Assembly (NCBI GenBank): GCA_024275775.1
Contig: JAJRYM010000207.1
Location: forward strand, 1 to 12,345
Length of the DNA stretch: 12,345 bases
Source: Nitrospirota bacterium
GTDB taxonomy: Bacteria; Nitrospinota_A; UBA7883; JACRGQ01
Direction of reading: 5' to 3'
Part shown: piece after piece, positions 6,196 through 12,345 of the stretch
How the letters are laid out: every line of letters begins with the position of its first letter
Numbering within the stretch: position 1 is the stretch's first letter
Notes under the pieces: generated by a model
Told to the model about the DNA's origin: nothing
Databases searched by the model: none
What the model saw: only the letters and a program-made list of their open reading frames with translations
Program-made: the position numbers and the translations under genes

Positions 6196-6840
6196 ATGAA
6201 AAAGCTATCCCATCGTTTTCCACTGAACCTGTTTGCGGTTCTTTCTGTTTGCGTTTTCCTGCTTTTGCCGGCCGGCTGTCAGTCTGACAGAACAAAGGTT
6301 CAATTCCGTTTGTTTCAGGATAAAATTATAACGATGATCGACCGCCTCGTAATGACGGGGAAGATATACCGGGATCTCGACACTGTTTTTGTCGGCGACC
6401 TTCTCTGGTACACGCCCGAACTGAAGAACGAGTACATTGATGAAATGCTGAAAAAAGGCAGGATGGAGCAGTCCGAATATAATCAGCAGAAAGCGGAAAT
6501 CGAGAAGCAGGCTTCAAAGGAAATGGAATTCCTGGGAGCTTTTTATACTTTTGAAGACAAATGGAATGATTTCGACTCGCCGGATTCAATATGGAAACTG
6601 CGGCTTGTGGACAAGGACGGCAACCTCGTGGCGCCGATAAGCGTCAAGAAAATCAAGAGGAAGGATATGCCGGATACAAATGTCTTTGCCTTTATAAACT
6701 ACTGGAAAACTATTTACATAATCAAGTTCGCAAAGACGGCAAATCTTGAAGGGATGGATGCTTATAGAGTCAGGCTTTTCTCCGTACTAGGCGATACCGA
6801 GTTTGTCTGGAAGACCGGTACGAGCACAAAAACTAACTGA
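6196..6840 (+). CDS. Predicted lipoprotein of unknown function
   Basis: I do not recognise this 214-residue protein. It has a classic lipoprotein signal: a basic N-terminus (MKKLSHR), a hydrophobic core (about 10-24) and a lipobox LPAGC with C28 as the predicted lipidated residue. Gln follows Cys, so there is no Asp+2 inner-membrane retention signal. If the E. coli Lol rule applies, it would go to the outer membrane. The mature part is charged and mostly soluble. Residues about 70-100 are helical and Lys/Glu/Gln-rich, and a beta-rich end follows with SIWKLRLVDKDGNLVAPISV and FINYWKTIYIIKF. It has no Cys after C28 and no obvious enzymatic motif. It lies 41 bp after rdgB and converges on the QueD gene. 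A structure search would be the best route to a fold. Confidence 0.8.
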   Translation: MKKLSHRFPLNLFAVLSVCVFLLLPAGCQSDRTKVQFRLFQDKIITMIDRLVMTGKIYRDLDTVFVGDLLWYTPELKNEYIDEMLKKGRMEQSEYNQQKAEIEKQASKEMEFLGAFYTFEDKWNDFDSPDSIWKLRLVDKDGNLVAPISVKKIKRKDMPDTNVFAFINYWKTIYIIKFAKTANLEGMDAYRVRLFSVLGDTEFVWKTGTSTKTN

Positions 6841-6860
6841 CCACCGCTTAAAGCTTCGGC

Positions 6861-7352
6861 CTAATCGGCCTGTTGGAAATCAACGCGGAAGGAAGCCATC
6901 TGGCCCGCAGTCTCTTCGACTCCCACTTCAAGGGAAGATGTTTTCTCCAGCTTGCCCTTGGCCCGTAGCGCCTTTATAAGCTGTTCCGAAATATGCTCCG
7001 CCAGTTTTTCCACGGTCGTGTTCGCTATGGCAAGCTTAACGACGTCTTCAAGGGGGAAGACGTATTTTTTTGAGCGGAACAGCACCTCCAGCGACCCCTC
7101 GTTTTCTGCAAAGGAAAGATGCGGATTGCGGGTGGCCATCAGGACTTTATGGTCAAGAGTTTTGCAGATTTTCTCCAGTTCGCTTTTCACCAGCTTGAAG
7201 TCCATAAGATATTCGTTTTCGTCGAGTTGCCCCAACATTTCCACGGTCGTGTAATAGTTATGGCCGTGAAGCGCCTCGCATTCGTTTTCGTAGGTGATGA
7301 AATGGGCGGCCGAAAAATTAAGTTTCTGTTTTCGTATTTCTATTTTGTACAT
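6861..7352 (-). CDS. queD: 6-pyruvoyltetrahydropterin synthase / QueD family enzyme with combined Cys-Glu active-site motif
   Basis: The COG0720 family turns dihydroneopterin triphosphate into 6-carboxytetrahydropterin (QueD, the queuosine route), into 6-pyruvoyltetrahydropterin, or into the folate intermediate hydroxymethyldihydropterin. The 163-residue protein shows the zinc ligands H17 (FSAAHF), H29 and H31 (LHGH), the dyad D67-H68 (LDHKVL), substrate-binding NTTVEKLAE (111-119) and E147 in VEETAG. The catalytic region reads C25-E26-A-L-H-G-H. It therefore has both the QueD-type Cys (CxxxHGH) and the folate-type Glu (ExxHGH). Residues about 75-107 form an extra stretch absent from the short E. 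coli QueD. The gene lies 47 bp downstream of the amidohydrolase-like gene on the same strand. A TACAAT (7390-7385) and a weak Shine-Dalgarno (AGG, 8 nt from ATG) precede it. Confidence 0.9.
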   Translation of the reverse strand: MYKIEIRKQKLNFSAAHFITYENECEALHGHNYYTTVEMLGQLDENEYLMDFKLVKSELEKICKTLDHKVLMATRNPHLSFAENEGSLEVLFRSKKYVFPLEDVVKLAIANTTVEKLAEHISEQLIKALRAKGKLEKTSSLEVGVEETAGQMASFRVDFQQAD

Positions 7353-7399
7353 AATTTATTCCTATTCGGTAGTTCAACTGCGAGATTGTATTATCACAA

Positions 7400-8182
7400 T
7401 CAATCAAGGCTTAGGTCGAAGAGAGCGGCGGCGTTTCTCCCAAAAATATTGATGCTTTTTTCTTTAGGCAGTCGGTTAAAATTTATTCGGGCAAGCGACA
7501 GATACCGGTTAACCGATTTTTCAGGAAAACCGGAACCGTATATCAGTTTGCCGTCGATTTCTCCCGCCAGATAGAGAATGTCGGATTGAACCGAAGAACC
7601 TCCGAATTCATCAAGAATACACGCGCAGTCAAGATAAACATTGCGGTTCGATTTAGCCACAAAAAGGGCCTCCATAACCCATGGGACGCCGCAACGGGAA
7701 ATGACTATCTTCATTTCAGGATACATCTTCGCCAACCGGTCATACGCGGCGGGGCGGATTTCGTCTATCGGCAGTATGCCGGTTTCGGCAAGCCCGTCAA
7801 AATATACCACCCAGCCTTTTTCAGATGCCGCCCGGTAGAGCTGGACGAACTTTTCATCCAGAGGCGAGTAGGCGCCTGCCGCCGGGTAAAGTTTTACCCC
7901 CTTGAAAACAGTGTTGGCAGTCGTTTCCAAAAACTGTTCTATATCCTCCGCATCCGGCTGAAAGCAGGCGAGAGCGTAAAATTTCCCTTTATTACGTTCG
8001 CAGATTTCGGCAATAAAGCCGTTTTGCCCCGCTGAGGGGAGGGCGTGCAGAATAGATGTTTTGACCGACGCTTGCTCCATTTCCCGCTGAAGTCTTGCGA
8101 AGGAACTGCCGGGATTGTTGACAGTCTGCGGTCCGTCATCGGCCAGGTTTACACAGGAATCGATAACCGGCGCCAGATACAT
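7400..8182 (-). CDS. Amidohydrolase-fold (COG2159-like) protein lacking the metal ligands
   Basis: This 260-residue protein has the order of elements of an Amidohydrolase_2 TIM barrel. The usual metal residues are replaced at each place I can align. Strand 1 reads VIDSCVNL (6-13) where HxH is expected, so C10 and N12 replace the two His. Strand 5 reads VVYFDG (125-130) with no His. The next His position reads VISRCG (160-165; R163). The strand-8 Asp motif reads YGSGFP (215-220) with Gly in place of Asp. The lysine strand FKGVKLYP (93-100; K97) is kept. The fold is therefore probably retained without the normal hydrolytic chemistry, suggesting a binding or regulatory role, or an enzyme using different residues. 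AGGAAG lies 5 nt before ATG. It is transcribed away from nrdJ and precedes the QueD gene. Confidence 0.75.
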   Translation of the reverse strand: MYLAPVIDSCVNLADDGPQTVNNPGSSFARLQREMEQASVKTSILHALPSAGQNGFIAEICERNKGKFYALACFQPDAEDIEQFLETTANTVFKGVKLYPAAGAYSPLDEKFVQLYRAASEKGWVVYFDGLAETGILPIDEIRPAAYDRLAKMYPEMKIVISRCGVPWVMEALFVAKSNRNVYLDCACILDEFGGSSVQSDILYLAGEIDGKLIYGSGFPEKSVNRYLSLARINFNRLPKEKSINIFGRNAAALFDLSLD

Positions 8183-8381
8183 TCACTCTTCCTTTACATT
8201 AAAAACCGTAGAGGCTGTTACAGTAAAACATGGTACCGTTTTTTAGCCTTTTTTGCACGTCCGCATTTGCCGGATTCTGAATAAAAGTAACGGTAAAATG
8301 ACATAAACTTTTGAAATAAAGCTAATTATCAGGCGTGCATTTCCTTAAGTTCAATACGGCTTTTGGGAAGCTAATTGTTAC

Positions 8382-8400
8382 TTCCTTGATTTTTAAGGAA
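8382..8400. repeat. Inverted repeat upstream of the nrdJ promoter
   Basis: TTCCTT (8382-8387) and AAGGAA (8395-8400) are perfect inverted arms around GATTTTT. The element ends 13 bp before the nrdJ -35. It could be a protein-binding site, or part of an upstream transcript end. On the plus strand the arm is not followed by a clean T run. Confidence 0.3.
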
Positions 8401-8413
8401 TTAAAGAAAAATA

Positions 8414-8442
8414 TTGACAACACAATATATTGTGGTAAGAAT
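8414..8442 (+). promoter_or_regulatory. nrdJ promoter 1, spacer filled by NrdR box 1
   Basis: A perfect TTGACA (8414-8419) is followed after 17 bp by AAGAAT (8437-8442, 4/6). NrdR box 1 takes up nearly the whole spacer, so bound NrdR would directly block RNA polymerase. The transcript would start near 8449. Confidence 0.5.
8420..8435. promoter_or_regulatory. NrdR box 1
   Basis: ACACAATATATTGTGG matches 15 of 16 positions of the NrdR palindrome as I remember it (acaCwAtATaTwGtgt). NrdR is the Zn-finger/ATP-cone repressor of ribonucleotide reductase genes and normally binds paired boxes. The second box lies 32 bp downstream. Confidence 0.85.
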
Positions 8443-8451
8443 CGCCTACTA

Positions 8452-8467
8452 GCACTATATATTGAAT
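8452..8467. promoter_or_regulatory. NrdR box 2
   Basis: GCACTATATATTGAAT matches 13 of 16 positions of the same consensus. Its centre is 32 bp from that of box 1, with 16 bp between the boxes. This is close to three helical turns and puts both on one DNA face, as in known tandem NrdR sites. It covers the place where a -35 for the downstream TATAAT would lie. Confidence 0.8.
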
Positions 8468-8474
8468 TGTAAGC

Positions 8475-8480
8475 TATAAT
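8475..8480 (+). promoter_or_regulatory. Perfect -10 box of a second possible nrdJ promoter
   Basis: TATAAT with no good -35; the region 17 bp upstream is occupied by NrdR box 2. If used, transcription would begin near 8487, just before the Shine-Dalgarno, leaving a leader of about 20 nt. Confidence 0.4.
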
Positions 8481-8496
8481 AGTAGACAAGAGGGGA

Positions 8497-8502
8497 AAGG
8501 GG
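8497..8502 (+). promoter_or_regulatory. nrdJ ribosome binding site
   Basis: AAGGGG lies 5 nt before ATG 8508 within a purine-rich run (AGAGGGGAAAGGGG). It supports this start and contrasts with the genes here that lack any Shine-Dalgarno. Confidence 0.65.
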
Positions 8503-8507
8503 TCAAG

Positions 8508-10817
8508 ATGGCTAATGATATTAAATCCGAATCGAAACAAGGCGGCGTTTTAAAAGAGGAACTGCCGCTTACGGAAAACGCGATAAAGGTACTGGAAAGA
8601 AGGTATCTCGCCAAGAACAGCGACGGCAATTCGGTTGAAACTCCGGTCGAAATGTTTCGCCGCGTCGCCCGTAATATATCGCAGGCGGATTTGAACTACG
8701 ATTCAAATGCCGATATTGCCAAAACCGAGGAAGAATTTTACAGCATGATGACCAATCTGGAGTTCATGCCCAATTCCCCGACGCTCATGAACGCCGGGCG
8801 CGAGCTTCAGCAGTTGTCGGCATGTTTCGTTTTGCCGGTTGACGATTCGATGGATTCGATTTTCGAAGCGGTGAAAGAGACAGCCCTCATACATAAAAGC
8901 GGGGGAGGCACCGGTTTTTCCTTTTCGCGCCTCCGGCCTGCGGGAAGCCGTGTAAACTCAACGAACGGCGTTTCGTCGGGGCCGGTTTCGTTCATGCGCG
9001 TATTTGACGCGGCCACCGAATCCGTGAAGCAGGGCGGCACCCGCCGTGGAGCTAACATGGGAATCTTGCGAGTGGATCATCCCGATATAATGGATTTCAT
9101 CACCTGCAAAACCGGCGGGGAAGTATTCACGAATTTCAACATCTCCGTTGCTCTTACCGATGAATTCATGTTGGCGCTGGAGCAGGGTAGAAAATACGAT
9201 CTTGTAGACCCCAAAACCGGCGAGGTTGAAAATTCGCTCAGCGCCGAAAAGGTTATGGAAACGATAGTCAACTGCGCCTGGAAAAACGGCGACCCCGGCA
9301 TCGTTTTTATCGACCGCATAAACAATGATAATCCGACCCCTCATATCGGCGCTATCGAGAGCACCAACCCGTGCGGCGAACAGCCGCTTCTGCCGTATGA
9401 ATCGTGCAATCTGGGCTCTATAAATCTCGTAAAGTTCGTAAAAAACGGCGAGGTGGACTACGAAAGTCTGGGCAGAGTAGTGCATTCGTCCGTTCACTTT
9501 CTTGATAACGTCATCGACATGAATAAATATCCGATTGAAGCAATCGGGAAAACGACACGGGAGAACAGAAAAATCGGGCTGGGTGTAATGGCTTTCGCCG
9601 ATATGCTGATTCTTCTTGGAATCCCCTACAACTCGAATGAAGCCGTAAACAAAGCGGAAGAGGTAATGAGATTCATCGATGAAGAGTCCGATAAAGCTTC
9701 TTCGGAGCTGGCGCGGAAGAGAGGGGTGTTCCCGAACTTCAAGGGAAGCGTATACGACGGGCCGGGGATGCCGCCCGTGCGGAACGCCACAACAACGACC
9801 ATCGCCCCCACCGGGACGATTTCAATAATATGCGGAGTTTCGTCGGGCGTTGAGCCTATTTTCGCACTTTCCTACGTTCGCACCGTAATGGATAACACGA
9901 AAATGATAGAGGTAAATCCCATATTTGAACAGACCGCGAAGGAGAGAGGGTTCTATTCCGAATCGCTGATGGAAAAAATCGCTTTCGCCGGTTCGGTGCA
10001 TGATATGGAAGAAGTGCCGGAGGACGTGAAAAAGGTTTTCGTTACGGCGCACGACGTTACGCCGGAATGGCATCTAAAAATGCAGGCGGCCTTTCAGAAA
10101 TATACAGACAACGCCGTAAGCAAGACCATCAATTTCCCTAAAACCGCCACGAAGGAAGACGTGAAGAAAGCCTACATGCTGGCCCATCAGCTTAACTGCA
10201 AAGGGGTGACGATTTACAGGGACGGCTCTCGCGAAGGGCAGGTGCTTTCAACGGGCAAAACGGCCAAGGACGAAGCGCCGGCAACCTCTTCGGATCTGAA
10301 GATGAGGCCCCGCACGCGGGTGATTCACGGAAGCACTCAGCGAATCGCCACAGGATGCGGAAATATTTACGTCACTATCAATGAGGATGAAGAGGGCGAG
10401 CCGTTTGAACTTTTTACCGCCATCGGCAAGGCCGGCGGTTGCGCCGCTTCGCAGACCGAAAGCATAGGCAGGCTGGTTTCCCTCGCACTGCGGGCAGGGA
10501 TAAAAGTGGAGGATGTTATAAAACAGCTTCGCAACATATCCTGCCACCTTCCAATATGGGAAGACGGCGGCAGGATTCTCAGTTGCGCCGACGCGATAGC
10601 GCAGGCCATGGAACGCCACCACAAGCAGGGATTCACAAAAGAAGCTCCGCCCAAGGCCATTAAAAAAGAGTCTTCCGATTCAGCCGGCGGCAACGGAAAT
10701 GGAAACGGAGCGCTGATGGTTCCGGTATCGGCCGCCTGCCCGGATTGCGGAGGAGCCCTGGAGTTCGGCTCGGGTTGCCTCTACTGCAGGTCGTGCGGCT
10801 ACTCGAAATGCGACTAA
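8508..10817 (+). CDS. nrdJ: Adenosylcobalamin-dependent (class II) ribonucleotide reductase
   Basis: It reduces ribonucleotides to deoxyribonucleotides with a radical generated from adenosylcobalamin, so it works with or without oxygen. The 769-residue protein has no N-terminal ATP-cone. SACFVLP (105-111) gives redox C106. N287, C289 and E291 in NPCGEQPLLPYESCNLGSINL are the radical-site residues, with C300 as the second redox Cys. IAPTGTISIICGVSSGVEP (432-450) forms the substrate loop. Residues about 604-705 fit the TSCPD domain (RIATGCGNIYVTI; GGCAASQTESIGRLVSLALRAGI; NISCHLPIWEDGGRILSCADAI). A low-complexity Gly/Asn linker (about 727-735) joins this to a C-terminal zinc-ribbon-like end with C744/C747 and C760/C763 plus C757 and C768. 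These may re-reduce the active site. Two NrdR boxes cover the promoter region. Confidence 0.97.
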   Translation: MANDIKSESKQGGVLKEELPLTENAIKVLERRYLAKNSDGNSVETPVEMFRRVARNISQADLNYDSNADIAKTEEEFYSMMTNLEFMPNSPTLMNAGRELQQLSACFVLPVDDSMDSIFEAVKETALIHKSGGGTGFSFSRLRPAGSRVNSTNGVSSGPVSFMRVFDAATESVKQGGTRRGANMGILRVDHPDIMDFITCKTGGEVFTNFNISVALTDEFMLALEQGRKYDLVDPKTGEVENSLSAEKVMETIVNCAWKNGDPGIVFIDRINNDNPTPHIGAIESTNPCGEQPLLPYESCNLGSINLVKFVKNGEVDYESLGRVVHSSVHFLDNVIDMNKYPIEAIGKTTRENRKIGLGVMAFADMLILLGIPYNSNEAVNKAEEVMRFIDEESDKASSELARKRGVFPNFKGSVYDGPGMPPVRNATTTTIAPTGTISIICGVSSGVEPIFALSYVRTVMDNTKMIEVNPIFEQTAKERGFYSESLMEKIAFAGSVHDMEEVPEDVKKVFVTAHDVTPEWHLKMQAAFQKYTDNAVSKTINFPKTATKEDVKKAYMLAHQLNCKGVTIYRDGSREGQVLSTGKTAKDEAPATSSDLKMRPRTRVIHGSTQRIATGCGNIYVTINEDEEGEPFELFTAIGKAGGCAASQTESIGRLVSLALRAGIKVEDVIKQLRNISCHLPIWEDGGRILSCADAIAQAMERHHKQGFTKEAPPKAIKKESSDSAGGNGNGNGALMVPVSAACPDCGGALEFGSGCLYCRSCGYSKCD

Positions 10818-10865
10818 GAGGCTGAAGGCGGGGACGGAGCGGAAGTAAAAAATAAGAATTACGGC

Positions 10866-10881
10866 AGGCGATAATCCGCCT
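10866..10881. other. Small hairpin in the nrdJ-vanZ gap
   Basis: AGGCG (10866-10870) and CGCCT (10877-10881) form a 5-bp stem with a 6-nt loop, 48 bp after the nrdJ stop. There is no T run, so it is at best a weak terminator. The gap also holds TATATT (10894-10899), 4 nt before the next ATG, and TAGTAT (10891-10896), 7 nt before it. The latter would fit another leaderless start. Confidence 0.25.
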
Positions 10882-10903
10882 CTCATGTATTAGTATATTT
10901 CGG

Positions 10904-11452
10904 ATGCAGATTTCACTTTTTTCATCCTTCAGGCGGGGCGCCGTATTCACTTCTATGTATATCGCCCTGCTTTACGGAACCCTCCCTATAACTCCGGTTA
11001 TTTCGGCCTGGATGGCGCGCCATTCGCTAATGAAACCATTTATAGCGATGATGTGTCTGCTTGTTGTTCTTCTATTTTTTTTCGCGGGCAGAAAAACCTC
11101 GAACTTCAGGAAACCTTTTTTCTGGTTAACCGCCGTCTGGATTGGCGGGGTGTATTACTGGGCCACCAAACATACCGTAGTAATGAATGAACGGCTTCAT
11201 CTGTGGCTTTACGCCGTGCTCGGTTTTCTTTTATTTTCTCTGTTCAGGTTCAAAATATCCGGCGCGCGGCTTTTCCTGATAGTCCTTGCCGCCGTCTTTC
11301 TGTTGGGAGCGCTTGACGAAGGGATTCAGTATCTTTTGCCCAACAGGCATTTTGGTTGGCATGATATGGCGCTTAACGGTTTGGGAGGGCTGACCTCTCT
11401 TCTCATAATAAGATTTGTTGCAGGCGATAAGGGTGAAAAATGGGCAGGGTAG
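10904..11452 (+). CDS. VanZ-like family membrane protein
   Basis: This 182-residue protein is almost all membrane, with about six predicted segments (near 14-34, 44-61, 73-90, 97-115, 121-137 and 155-172). It shows the VanZ-type conserved pattern: NERLHLWLYAVLGFLLF (95-111, with E96), then DEGIQYLLPNRHFGWHDMALNGLGG (138-162) with E139, Q142, R148, D154 and N158. VanZ was named for low-level teicoplanin resistance in enterococcal vancomycin clusters. Most family members are chromosomal proteins of unknown function, and no vanHAX gene is present here, so resistance should not be inferred. ATG 10904 has no Shine-Dalgarno. The 3' end overlaps dacB by 13 nt, which ties the two in one transcript and supports an envelope role. 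Confidence 0.85.
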   Translation: MQISLFSSFRRGAVFTSMYIALLYGTLPITPVISAWMARHSLMKPFIAMMCLLVVLLFFFAGRKTSNFRKPFFWLTAVWIGGVYYWATKHTVVMNERLHLWLYAVLGFLLFSLFRFKISGARLFLIVLAAVFLLGALDEGIQYLLPNRHFGWHDMALNGLGGLTSLLIIRFVAGDKGEKWAG

Positions 11453-12345
11453 CAGTTTTCTTTCTTGCCTTTTCACTTGTCTCGCCTTACGCCCACGCCA
11501 AGGATTTGGCCGGCGCGGTTGACAATATTTTAAATAACGGATGCGCCAAAAACGCGACCGTGGCGATATCCGTTAAATCTTTGGGAACCAACACGGTCAT
11601 TTATTCCAAAAACGGAAGCAAACCGGTGATACCGGCTTCCAATATGAAAATCGTAACCTCGGCCGCCGCGCTTGACCTGCTGGGGCCGGCCTTTACTTTC
11701 GACACAAAAGTTTCCTACACCGGCGAAAGGGCAGGGGATGAGATAAAGGGAGACCTTGTGATTACAGGCGGCGGCGACCCGCACCTCGTTACGGAAGATC
11801 TTTTTTTGATGGCGAATGAAATCCGCAAGCGCGGCATTAAGCGAATAAAGGGCAACCTGGCGCTGGACGACGGATATTTTGGCGGGTCCGCGTTCCCAGG
11901 CGGGTGGAAAATATCGGGCTATCGGCGGGCATTCGAAGCTCCGATAAACGCGCTCTCGCTTAATTTCAACAGCTTCGCCATTCTGGTTTATCCGGCAGGA
12001 GGCATTTCGGGGAAAGTTATTGCAACTCTGGATCCCGAAACTCCTTACCTGACGCTCCGGAACCACATTCGGCTTTCTCCGGGGAAAAACCGTCTGCGGC
12101 TCGAATATCGCAAACGCTCCGACGGAAGTGAGAATATTATTATAAGCGGCTCGGTAAAAGCCGGCGCAAAGGAAAAAACCTTTTACAGATCAGTTAGCGA
12201 CCCACTTATGTATTTCGGCATGACGTTCGTGGAAATGCTTAAGAAAAACGGAGTGGTTCTGGAGGGGAGCATAGTGCGTTCGAGTGCTTTGGAGTCGCGC
12301 AAGCTGTTCGTTCATTCCTCCTGGCCTCTTTATCAGCTTGTGGCG
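11440..12345 (+). CDS. dacB: PBP4-type D-Ala-D-Ala carboxypeptidase/endopeptidase, peptidase S13 (partial)
   Basis: PBP4/DacB enzymes trim or cut D-Ala-containing peptide cross-links of peptidoglycan in the periplasm. ATG 11440 opens a frame of 302 residues that runs off the right edge. A signal peptide (MGRVAVFFLAFSLVSPYAHA, likely cut after residue 20) is followed by the penicillin-binding region. S67-N-M-K70 in PASNMK is the SxxK nucleophile motif, and TGGGDPHL (109-116) is typical of S13 enzymes. The large inserted region of the family follows, ending in a YFGMTFVEMLKKNGV segment (258-272). The SxN and KTG motifs would lie beyond the window. AAGGGTG about 5 nt upstream is a fair Shine-Dalgarno. 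The start lies inside the end of the VanZ-like gene, giving a 13-nt overlap and probable translational coupling. Confidence 0.93.
   Translation, partial: MGRVAVFFLAFSLVSPYAHAKDLAGAVDNILNNGCAKNATVAISVKSLGTNTVIYSKNGSKPVIPASNMKIVTSAAALDLLGPAFTFDTKVSYTGERAGDEIKGDLVITGGGDPHLVTEDLFLMANEIRKRGIKRIKGNLALDDGYFGGSAFPGGWKISGYRRAFEAPINALSLNFNSFAILVYPAGGISGKVIATLDPETPYLTLRNHIRLSPGKNRLRLEYRKRSDGSENIIISGSVKAGAKEKTFYRSVSDPLMYFGMTFVEMLKKNGVVLEGSIVRSSALESRKLFVHSSWPLYQLVA

Larger units (their letters stand above)
8183..8507. other. 325-bp divergent control region between the amidohydrolase-like gene and nrdJ
   Basis: This is the only gap over 300 bp. It is AT-rich compared with the genes around it. The left end holds the Shine-Dalgarno of the minus-strand gene (8193-8188). 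The right 95 bp hold the nrdJ promoters and NrdR boxes. Between them are a TTCCTT/AAGGAA inverted repeat (8382-8400) and a 9-bp direct repeat AAGCTAATT (8319-8327 and 8368-8376). I see no open reading frame with a good start, no tRNA and no cobalamin-riboswitch core here. I could not find a convincing promoter for the minus-strand gene. Confidence 0.6.

Noticed and set aside
8319..8376. 9-bp direct repeat AAGCTAATT as an attachment site or iteron
   Set aside because: Only two short AT-rich copies with no integrase, tRNA or origin feature; chance is likely.
8183..8507. Cobalamin riboswitch upstream of the B12-dependent nrdJ
   Set aside because: I could not find a B12-box-like core or the expected extended pairing; the region is explained by promoters and NrdR boxes.
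8958..9497. 179-residue minus-strand frame inside nrdJ
   Set aside because: Antisense to the catalytic core of nrdJ, with no family resemblance or ribosome binding site.
10904..11452. Glycopeptide-resistance gene vanZ in a resistance cluster
   Set aside because: No vanR, vanS, vanH, vanA or vanX homologue is near; most VanZ-family proteins are not resistance genes.
11530..12066. 178-residue minus-strand frame at the right end
   Set aside because: Lies wholly opposite dacB, whose signal peptide and SxxK motif make the plus strand the coding one.

Overview
The window reads as a gene-dense stretch of a Gram-negative-type bacterial chromosome with no sign of a recent insertion. It holds twelve protein-coding genes, two of them cut by the window edges. 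I see no rRNA, tRNA, CRISPR array, insertion sequence or phage gene. A lipoprotein with a clear lipobox, a PBP4-type peptidase with a signal peptide and a MotA/MotB-like pair suggest an envelope with a periplasm. The B12-dependent (class II) ribonucleotide reductase suggests a lineage that lives with little or no oxygen. The phylum cannot be fixed from this sequence; nothing looks like a well-studied enterobacterium or Bacillus.

Layout. Positions 1-5515 are all on the minus strand. Read in the direction of transcription they are an HNH nuclease-family gene, uvrB, a MotA/ExbB-like channel gene, its MotB/ExbD-like partner, and an OleA-type thiolase cut by the left edge. A divergent promoter region at 5516-5602 separates this block from plus-strand rdgB and an unknown lipoprotein gene. 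Two minus-strand genes follow, a QueD/6-PTPS homologue (6861-7352) and an amidohydrolase-fold protein that has lost its metal ligands (7400-8182). A 325-bp control region (8183-8507) carries two tandem NrdR boxes and leads into plus-strand nrdJ. A VanZ-like membrane protein follows, then dacB, which overlaps it by 13 nt and runs off the right edge.

How the genes relate. uvrB, rdgB and nrdJ cover DNA repair, nucleotide-pool cleaning and dNTP supply, but they sit in separate transcription units, so this is a loose neighbourhood. vanZ-like and dacB form a real unit with a cell-envelope theme. The MotA/MotB-like genes are 3 nt apart and must work together as a predicted ion-driven inner-membrane complex. 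They lack flagellar, Ton or Tol neighbours, and the MotB-like protein does not show a recognisable OmpA-type peptidoglycan-binding end.

The points most worth following are that channel pair, the metal-site-dead amidohydrolase, the QueD homologue that combines the Cys and Glu active-site signatures, the NrdR boxes over the nrdJ promoters, and a repeated pattern in which a TATAAT box lies 7-9 nt before the start codon, suggesting leaderless mRNAs.
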